Assembly: GCA_007258455.2 (NCBI GenBank)
Contig: VDFB02358134.1
Coordinates: 213,365,314 to 213,429,313 of the forward strand
Source: Sequoia sempervirens
Lineage: Eukaryota; Streptophyta; Pinopsida; Cupressales; Cupressaceae
Direction of reading: 5' to 3'
Length of the DNA stretch: 64,000 nucleotides
The notes beneath the pieces were generated by a model. That model was not told the origin of the DNA and made no database searches. It saw only the letters and a program-made list of their open reading frames with translations. Position 1 is the stretch's first letter, and every line of letters starts with the position of its first letter. Shown one piece after another: positions 56,059-64,000 of this stretch. The position numbers were made by a program, and so were the translations under genes.

Positions 56059-56628
56059 CTAAATGATTTTTTTTGTATCATCAATGTCCATTGGCACATC
56101 AATTGTATCTATTAAAGGGAGTGCATTGGATTTAGGAACCTCAGACTCATGATACTCTTCAATGGTATCACTATCATTTTTCTTAGTAATGATTGTAGCA
56201 CAATTAACCCATTTCCTGGGGGTAGTAGAGGATGCGTTATCATAAACTCCTAACATTTGTTTCAGAGTTTCATCAATATCAACATACTTCCATGATGGTG
56301 GTAAGTTCATATCAAGCAATTCAGGATGTTTGATTGTGAGTTGGCATTTTTTTTGACATGTAATAACGTTGATGTTCAAAGATGGTCATTGAGTAGCTTT
56401 TGTCATTTTAGAAAAAGAATATCCCAATCCGGTTTTTGTCTCATGTGTATTAGGTTTGATAGGAACACGAATGCATTGTTCATGTTTTCCACATCCTTTT
56501 CTAGTATACCCTAATTGTTTCACAAGTTCATAGCCTTTTCCATAAATTCTTTCCATTTCTATTAGAGTAGGCGGGGATTGATAATCTATCTCATCAAAAT
56601 TTGTTGTGTATTTTTCATTTTCGTCCAA
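56059..56628 (-). pseudogene. Element B linker with G-patch-like module
   Basis: Two readable parts (56628-56386 and 56379-56059) in the same frame. The first has a module IYGKGYELVKQLGYTRKGCG, then KHEQCIRVPI, then ETKTGLGYSF: a helix, G-Y, G-x-G, P-I and a final GLGY as in element A. The second part is acidic (DTIDVPMDIDD). Position: between protease and RT. Confidence 0.6.
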
Positions 56629-56990
56629 AGTAGAAGAGATAGATGTTTGAAAGGATTATTCAGAATTTTGAGTAGACATGATGGTTGGTTGTTCATGTTT
56701 CTCATCTTTCTTTTGTGTGATTATGTATTCACCCATAAATGAAGGTGTGAATTCAAAGGATCCCCAATCATCACCAAATAATTAAGATAGAGATTCCTCA
56801 TCGTTGTGTTCAATTTCAAGATGATCTATGTTGGATGTTGGAATTAATGTTTTTAGAGGACTTGTAGCTCCTTTTAAAAGGTGCAAGGAACTTTCAAGTT
56901 CTGGTCTATTTCAACTTGATAAATGTGATTGTTATAGACATATTTCATGATATGATGAAGGGTTGAAGGCACCACATTCATCTCATGAAT

Positions 56991-58207
56991 CTATGGTCTT
57001 CCTAAAAGAATATTATACAAAAGATCATAAGGCATGACATGAATAGGAGTTTGCAAAGTAGCCACCCCAATCATAATAGGTAAAGTGATTATACCAAGTG
57101 GTTGATTTGTTGTATTTTCAAAACCTCGAATGGATTCGGAATTGGGTATTATTTGTGACTTATCAATGTGCAATCTATCAAGGAGATTCACACTACACAC
57201 ATTAAGGGCATAACCATTATCGATAAGGGTTCTTTTGATACCTATGATATTGAATTGAGAAATTATCATAAAGGCTTCATTTTGTTTTCACAACTCTAAA
57301 GGAGGGAGCTCTTGTTGATGGAAAGTAATATCTAGATTAACTTAGTTCATTCCATGGATTAGAGCTGCAACATCATTCAGAGTTGTACCAGGAGGAACGA
57401 CAATCTATCGTAAGGTTGTTTGAAGAAACGTGTGGTAATTTGGTGAGTTCTAAAGTAAATCCCAAAGGGAAATCTTTGTAGGAGTATTCTTTAATTGTTC
57501 AACAAGATCATACTCCTTTATGTGTGGAAGGTAACAAGGAGCACTAGGTGAATTGGTTAAATGTAAAGAGGGTGGGGTTGGTTGCGGCGATTGCAGATTT
57601 TTTTGGGTATTATATGTATGAGCAATAATAACATTACTTGATTGCTGCAACACATTGGGTTTAGGTGGGTAAAGAGTGTACTCAGGTTTAGTGGAAGGAT
57701 GGATTTTATGTGAGGGTGGGTAAAGAATGAGTTGAGGTTGAATCACATTAACATCCTTAGTTTTAGACTTCTAACAACAAACATTAGCAGATGATTTGAG
57801 TGAAATGAAATCTTGAATGGATTTGTCTAACAAGTCCAAGTCATCATGACTAAAAGGTTTGAGGGGTAGGTTAGCATTAGGTGGTTTAAGTTTTTCAACA
57901 TCAAAGGTATTAATGTTCGTTATTGTGGATTTGGCACAATAAACCTTAGTGGATGACTTATGCAAGATGAAGTCCTGAAGGGCTTCATCTAACAAGTCAA
58001 ATTCATCACAACCAAAAGGTTTGAGGGATATGTTATCGTTAGGAAGTTTAGGATTTTCATTGCAAGAATTAAAGGATGAAGTGAGTGAGAGGAATTCCTA
58101 AAGAACTTCATCCAACTTATCTACATCATCACTACTAAGAGGCTTGGATGAGACGTTGTTTCTAAATTGAATCATTTGTTTGAAAGGTTGTTTTGATGTT
58201 TTAGTGT
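56991..58207 (-). pseudogene. Element B N-terminal repeats and protease
   Basis: The protease active site reads RTLIDNGYALNVCSVNLL (57240-57190), with D-N-G; it ends at about 56991 in YNILLGRP. Upstream, at 58170-57780, three copies of an acidic module occur, core KPFSHDDLDLLDKSIQDFIS with KSS following. Then comes a Pro/Tyr-rich linker (57746-57450, YPPKPNVLQQSS) and YLPHIKEYDLVEQLKNTPTKISLWDLL, the same run-in to protease as in A. No capsid domain or zinc knuckle was found, so gag is missing or replaced. Confidence 0.65.
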
Positions 58208-58719
58208 TTATGTTTTTATGTATTGATGAATTTGATCTAAAAGAACTAGGAACGAATACTTAAAAGGAAATGTGCAAAATCCTAAGACTATCCATAAATT
58301 CCATGAAATAAAAATGGTGCTTATGTTAATGAAACAAAAGATAACTTGACTATAATAGAAGAGAAACTGCAGGAAAGAGAAATGTGCAAAGAAACTAAAT
58401 TCTGGAAATTCTGATGTAAAAATTCTAGTGGGACTGATTTGCTCAAGGTCGCGAATGAGTCCCAGGGGAGGTATTTTTTAGGATTTTTCTAATTTTTTTG
58501 ACTTTTTTGTATGTTTTTAGGTCTGTACAATGCAGATAAAGATTGATAATGCAAAATTTTGAAATGAAGTAATGAAATAAAATGTAATAATGAATTCTAA
58601 ATGATATTTTCACTAATGCAATTTTTTTGAGAAGCTCTAAGATGTAAGAACAATGCAAAGGACAATGTAATGAAGGTCTAGGGTGCAAAGATAAATGCAA
58701 ATCAGAATGATATGATGTT
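58208..58719. other. Element B leader, nothing recognised
   Basis: AT-rich, about 500 bases between the primer site and the first coding sequence. No supported ORF. Confidence 0.45.
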
Positions 58720-58737
58720 CAAATTGAAGGTTCACCA
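58720..58737 (-). other. Primer-binding site of element B
   Basis: The minus strand reads TGGTGAACCTTCAATTTG three bases (TTT) after the LTR end. The first nine bases equal the element C site. Confidence 0.6.
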
Positions 58738-58740
58738 AAA

Positions 58741-60345
58741 TGAACCGTAGATTTTTGGGTAGGGCTTATAGGCTACTCTTGCACTCTCAGGAATGTTTCA
58801 CCTAAAAGGAGAGAAATAAACACTACTCAGAAGTCTATCTAGGTTCACTCAAATTATGTAATGTATGATGTTATTTAGGCTAAATGGAATGATCTAAGTG
58901 CAATTAAATGAACTATTTGAGATATTATGAAAGTAAAACCTAAGAATAATGCAATGTTGGAAAATACAATGATGTTTGCAAAAAGCTTAAAATGATGAAC
59001 AAAAATGTGAACTAAACTAAATAGAAAACTAAATCTCTAAGTATGTGCACCTGAGAAGCTGGAGAAGACTAAAAAAAATCTAGAAATGTGACAAAACCTG
59101 ATTCTGGGCTGACTGGGCCTCATTTGCCACCCTGGGTGAATCAGTCTCAAGTCAGGGTTTTTTTGCAAAAGAACTATTTTTTGCTAACTGGATGTCTGGA
59201 TCTGCATCTGACTGAAAATGGCACCTTAGGAGGGACTCATTTTCCATGCATGGAAAATCAGTCCACTTTCAATTTTTTGTGATTTCAAGTTTTTGTTTTG
59301 CACCTTGACACGTGTACAACACTTTCTGATAGAAACCCAAATCAGGATTTCAGAAAATTCCTACAAAACAGCTTAAAATTGTTTGTCTAATGGGGGGTTT
59401 TCCTTGGTCAAACCCCACATTGGGTAATCAAACCTTGAATGAATAAAAATCTACATAAAACCCTAGCCCTAGATGTGTTAAAGACTAGGAAAAATTGAAG
59501 TATGTCAAAAACCCTATCCTATTGTGCAAGAATAGGAAATGCAAATGTGATTTGTGTGATGCAAGATCTCAACACATCAAGAATGGAGACAAAATGACAT
59601 CCAAATGAAATGTAAACCTTAATATGAAGATAAAGAAGAAATGGAAGATGGAATCACTTTGAAAACAAGTCTTTGGGCTTGATTTGATGGCTAGTTGCAT
59701 CTCCTCAACCTAGATGTCTCCATGATTCACCATAGGAATCCATCATCAACCATTTACAATGTTGAAATTTGATCCAAAAAGTGAGCTTCAAGACCTGCAA
59801 AAACCCTAGTTTGTTGCCCTAAAACTTAAACTTTGCTAATAAAACTTATTGTAGAAGACTTCAAGAGTTTAGAAATTGCTTTTATAAAATGATTAAAAGA
59901 TGTGTAAAATGACTAAAAATGAGTATTTATAAGCAACAACACCTAATTTTCCCATTATTTAGACCTAAGAGTCCGACATTCACTGAAAAATTAAGTTGAA
60001 TTAATTGAAGTCCCGCTCAAAATTGAAATTTCCCTCAAAAGGGACTCATTCGCCACCCTTTGTGAATGGGTCCCACCAGAGGGGACTCATTCACCAAGGT
60101 GGCGAATGGGTCCCACTACTAATTTTTGAAGGTGGGTTTTCGGGATATGGAAGAATTGAATGTTGTTTGTTGGGATTTAAGTGATTTCTTAGGTAAAACA
60201 GGCCTCTAGATAAAAAATAATGGACCATCTAAGGGGCCTATAAATGTTGTTTTGAAGGATAAATGATGCAAGGGGACTCAAAAGTGGGTGTAATTACATG
60301 TGAAATTTTCTCTTTTCTCAAGAGGGTCCAATTTTCTATGGTACA
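58741..60345 (-). repeat. Element B 5' LTR (right copy)
   Basis: The plus strand starts TGAACCGTAGATTTTTGGG and ends CTATGGTACA, followed by CTTAG (60346-60350). It aligns with 30618-32229 throughout. Small differences such as GTATGATGTTA added near 58862 are visible. Confidence 0.88.
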
Positions 60346-60350
60346 CTTAG

Positions 60351-62690
60351 TTCTAAACTCTTTATTGTACACTTGAGCTAATCTTACCTTGCTCTCATCT
60401 CAGAGGGGAGCACTAATCTCTTCCAAAGTAGATGCCCTCATTCTAGCATCTTCATTAAATTGTTCCTATCTTATAGCATATAATGTACCTTTCAGATCTT
60501 TTGGTAATTGATTTTCTATATTATTTTATAAGATAACATCAAATGTTACCATATACCTCACTATTTCCTCTTCTATTATAGACTTATTAGTGTCATCCAT
60601 AGTGGGATATAATGCAATAGTTTATTCCAATATCTCATGCTCAATTATGCTATTAAATAATGCATCTAATTTCATAGGACTATGTTTCCTTACCAAAGGG
60701 GAATAATTCTTCTTCTTCTCTTCTTCTGGAGACTTCTTTCCCTCACTGGATTCTACTTTCTTTTCCCCCATATAAATCATAAAGGCTTGTTTCTCCTTCT
60801 CAACTTCTGCCTCACTGTCTATGTCTACAATGTCAAATATTTCCTTCTTTCCACTTGTCTATGCTTAAGAGACATCGGTTTTCCTTTTTTGGACCAACTA
60901 TGGTCTTTCTTATTCCTCTTAATCGTCTAAATTTATACCCATATATTGATCTCTTTGTTCCTTCATTTTAACTATTCTCTTTTGTGGGACACCTTGGTGC
61001 TTTGTCGAAGCAATCTTTTCCTTCATAGGCACACTCTACTATTTAATCAGATAATCAGTTGTTTCATTTCTATTTGTTCCACTGGTAGACGGTTTAGTCT
61101 TGGAGAACTTGTAGGAAACGAGAGAGGTAGTAGATGTTCTACCAGATCTTATGCTAGATGCACCTCTCGAAGAGCCAGATATGCATTATCTTTCTCCACC
61201 TTCTCCTTTGATTGTCTCATTGCCTCCACAACCTATGCAATCATCTTCTTAATAGTTTTCTTTCCTTTTTTTTGCCTCTACTCCATGTGCATAGCCATAG
61301 AATTCTCTTCATACGTTCCATATCTTTCCTCAAATGTATCCTTAGGTTTTCTCAACATATGGTTAGCCAGACCAACGATTACATCCTCTGCAACTTCATA
61401 TCCCATTTATGGGATCCACACAATTCTAGGATCAACAACCTCCATTATGCAACAATCCTTACTCACCATGAAGATAATATCATTTTTATACTTTTTTCAC
61501 CACACTACTCATAATCCTTTCTTTGGATTACATATTATCTTGAAAGTTTTTAAAGAAACCCCATAATGTAGTCTCCTATGCTTTTGCATCACCCAACCTC
61601 ATTAGGTGATCTCTAATCTAAGATGTTATTGATCTTTCCTTTAGCTACACTATGTTCCTCATTTTCAGAACCTCATTTAGAAATTAGAATAGTAAACAAA
61701 TGATCAAAGTACCAAATTTGAAGGGGTTCCAAGAGTTCTTAGTCTTTTGTAGATTCTCCAAAAGTTGTGATATAAGAAATTCACACAAATCATATTTTTC
61801 TACATTCACTAGCCTTATGACCAAATCTTTTGCATGTAAAACACTGACCAGGAAATGATTGAACATTTTGATTCATTCTACTTCAACATTCTATAGCCTT
61901 ATGTCCAAAAATATTGCAAGAATAATAGTAACCATTAAAATATGGGTACCTTTGTACATTTGATTGTATGATAGGTGGTCTTTTGAAGTATTTCCTTTGA
62001 TTTCAAATTTGCTTGCCATTGCTCTTCCTTTCTTCAATCTTCTTTTGTTCAATGTTCTTTTTAGTACTTGGTATCTAATCTTCCTTTAAAATTTCTCCTT
62101 TTTCAAACCCTAATCCAACTTTATCTAAGTTAGAATTATTTTTATGCTCATCTTGAATTTACCGTCTTGATTCTTTTCTTTCTCCAAATTTGGTCTCAAG
62201 GTCACAACTTCTTCAAGTTTTGAACATTCTTTATATTTTCTTTTCACCTTAGCATTCAGGCATTGTTCAACTCTTTTTCCTTCTTCAACTTGCACTTTCA
62301 AACTAGTAATTATTTAATTTTCTTCCTTCAACTGCTCATTAACCTCCTTATATCTTTCTCTGAATTTCTTGATTCTCTCTCTCAACTTTAGGATGCATTC
62401 ATCTACTTGAAATTTTCCTTCAAATATTTGTTCTCACTTTCATTCCTTTCCACATCTTCAAGGGCCATTTTGAGTTCTCCATTCATGTAAACCATGCAGT
62501 CTTCTTCAATGAATCCAACTAAATGAATTTCTTCTAGAGGAATAGGATATCTTCTAACTGTAATCAAAGGAAAATCAGATTTGTTAGATGGGTTAGCACA
62601 AACAACATTAAAATCCAATGATATAATGAAGCACAATGGAAATCAAATGAAAACGAAAGGGAAATATATCACCAAGAGTCTCCATCTTCC
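60351..62690 (-). pseudogene. Relic X, main piece: charged protein with two zinc knuckles
   Basis: The minus-strand reading starts near 62690 (MEDGDSW) or 62636 (MCFIISLDFN). A coiled-coil-like Glu/Lys stretch (about 62470-62230) is followed at 61925-61805 by two CCHC knuckles, one lacking its first Cys (SCNIFGHKAIEC) and one complete (CFTCKRFGHKASEC). A TGA after the first fits CGA. Then come a helical region near 61420-61240 (VAEDVIVGLANHMLRKPKDT), Lys/Glu-rich text and LAQVYNKEFRTK running into the B border. Frames change several times. Tandem FGHKA knuckles suggest a retroelement gag-like protein, probably copia-type; the long charged C-terminus (see 30137 and 20340) is unusual for that. 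Confidence 0.5.
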
Positions 62691-63751
62691 ATGATTGACC
62701 TTCGTTACACCTTCTTGCTTGCTGGATAATATGTTGCCCTCAGATTCGTCTTCTTGAGCAATCTAAATGTCTAAGCCCTACAACAAGATTTGAAGGATTT
62801 GCTATGCCTATGACTCTTGCCAATGCCTATGTCTATGTCTAAAGCAAATGTCAATATTAATCAAATGCCTAAAACCTAATGCCAATAATGAAATACTACA
62901 ATTTCCTATAACAATGAAATGTGAAGCCAAGTAAATGCCTATAGTAATTACGTAAGAATGTCAAGATGTCAAACATGAGAAGGAAATGGTATTTTATAGA
63001 AAAGGCCATTTTGAACGGACGGACGAGATGAATTAGTGATGAGACCCTAAAACGAACGATCCAGATTACACCCAAGAATCCCTAATTAGGGTTAGGGAAA
63101 AATCCTTAATTGAACGGTTGGAATAAAAATAGATTGACAGTGGAGAATAAATGAGACAAATTAATTAGAAAATAAAGATTTTTGAAAAATCAAGAAGATA
63201 AGATTGTCTGATTTGCAAGATTCGAAAAATCAAAGAGATAAGATGTGGATTGAAGATAAGATTTGGAAAATCAAGAATCTACCCGATTGCTTGATTTTTA
63301 GAAGATTAATTACTAATTTGAATTAAAATAATCCAAATTATAGATTTTGAGAGATAATAAATAATCTTTTTCAGATTATTTATCAAAAAGGACTGACAGT
63401 TGAGATTGACATGACATTTTAAATAATTTAATTTATTTAAAATGAGAAGAATATTAATTGACAATTAAATAATTAAATTTAATTATTTAATTTAGCAGAT
63501 AAGGCCAATTAATTAAATAAATAAATAAATTTACGAATTGTTGGAAGACTTAGACAGTTAACGATGTATTTAATAAATAAATAAAATTTATTTATTTAAT
63601 AATCATGAAGAATAAATGATATGAATTAATTAAATAATTACAAATTATTTAATCAATAGTCGAATGTGGACTAAGGACATAATGTCTTTAAATCATGCCA
63701 GGGATGAAAGTAAAATGAAGCTGGCAGCCCAGGTCATTTTAGGTGTCTATA
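62691..63751 (-). repeat. LTR-like tract with TATA box and A-type terminus
   Basis: The right end, read on the minus strand, is TATAGACACCTAAAATG, close to the LTR start of element A. Inside, 63300-63660 is a string of AT-rich inverted repeats including a perfect 30-bp palindrome at 63463-63492. TATAAAAT lies at 62991-62998 on the minus strand. It could be the 5' LTR of the unit coding X, or the 3' LTR of another minus-strand element extending beyond the window; the purine tract on its right favours the latter. The left border is not defined. Confidence 0.5.
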
Positions 63752-64000
63752 CTTGCCTCCCCGTCATAATGTTGCCTGCCCACTGTGAACAAAACAGCTC
63801 AAAAATGGGCAAAATAAGATGAGGAACTGACGAGGAGGCACGCCCCTAGAGGAAAGAGCATGACCTCAAAATTAATTAAAGACCTACAAAACATAAGAAA
63901 CAAGAAAGATGGATGATGATATGGACGCCCATATGAGATGCTATAAAGATGACACGGTTAAAGAAGATGTACAAGAAGTCTCAGACCAAATCTTCAAAGC
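63752..64000 (-). other. Probable polypurine tract and 3' end of an element running off the window
   Basis: The minus strand reads TGACGGGGAGGCAAG directly before the LTR-like terminus, as a polypurine tract would. The remaining about 230 bases have no ORF. Too little is visible to name the element. Confidence 0.4.

Larger units (their letters stand above)
30618..60345 (-). mobile_element. Element B: Tat-type Ty3/gypsy with antisense ORF, host of nested element A, TSD CTTAG
   Basis: The LTRs are 30618-32229 and 58741-60345, with CTTAG at 30613-30617 and 60346-60350. The primer site (58720-58737) and purine tract (32230-32244) are in place for minus-strand transcription. Without element A (33326-50378 plus one CTATT) the unit is about 12.7 kb. 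Pol carries protease, G-patch-like module, RT, two RNase H regions and integrase, in three frames, so at least two frameshifts. No capsid or zinc knuckle is seen upstream of protease. A plus-strand plant-mobile-domain ORF converges on pol. Confidence 0.88.

Noticed and set aside
60946..61566. 206-codon plus ORF, one of the longest open frames here
   Set aside because: It is antisense to relic X. The opposite strand reads charged text continuous with the X pieces, while this frame is rich in Phe, Ser and Cys as expected for the complement of Lys/Glu codons.

Overview
This 64-kb window is AT-rich plant nuclear DNA made almost entirely of LTR retrotransposons. I see no intact host gene, rRNA, tRNA or CRISPR array. 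Large Ty3/gypsy elements with two RNase H domains (Tat-type), antisense plant-mobile-domain ORFs and plentiful old LTR debris suggest a large, repeat-rich plant genome, possibly a conifer or other gymnosperm; that assignment is an inference. One run of exactly 100 N at 19408-19507 marks an assembly gap.

Layout. 1-3545: short LTR element D without coding capacity, carrying a fold-back repeat pair. 4199-6912: element F, a wrecked chromovirus-like gag-protease relic (minus strand, initiator-Met-type primer site). 7002-10557: a copia gag scrap, two old LTR pieces and a 52-bp minisatellite. 10558-19407: element E (plus strand), a Tat-like element that keeps its LTR, primer site, gag remains and a G-patch-like ORF but lacks RT-RNase H-integrase; tandem arrays sit in its leader and 3' part. 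20340-20519, 30137-30612 and 60351-62636: one minus-strand ORF relic X with two CCHC zinc knuckles, split by two younger insertions.

The two insertions into X are element C (20520-30131, plus strand, TSD CTCAT; gag-protease only, with a copia LTR inside it) and element B (30618-60345, minus strand, TSD CTTAG; Tat-type pol). Element A (33326-50378, minus strand, TSD CTATT) then inserted into the antisense ORF of B. By eye the two LTRs of each element differ most in C, less in B and least in A, which agrees with the nesting order X, then C and B, then A.

A is the best-preserved unit. Its order is LTR, primer site, leader with 21-bp arrays, a gag-pol in one reading frame of 2383 codons (39753-46901), conserved non-coding blocks, then a convergent plus-strand plant-mobile-domain gene with a recognisable intron (34882-37564), polypurine tract and LTR. 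I found no frameshift in gag-pol; it is broken by at least 15 stop codons, and the antisense gene by at least 10 more. All but one are TAG or TGA and fit C-to-T change at CAG or CGA codons, that is at CHG and CG sites on both strands. B has the same convergent arrangement in an older, frameshifted copy. G-patch-like modules lie between protease and RT in A and B and in the matching place in E. The strongest leads are this antisense gene, the deamination-only decay, the G-patch module, and a pair of non-coding blocks shared by A and E just after pol.
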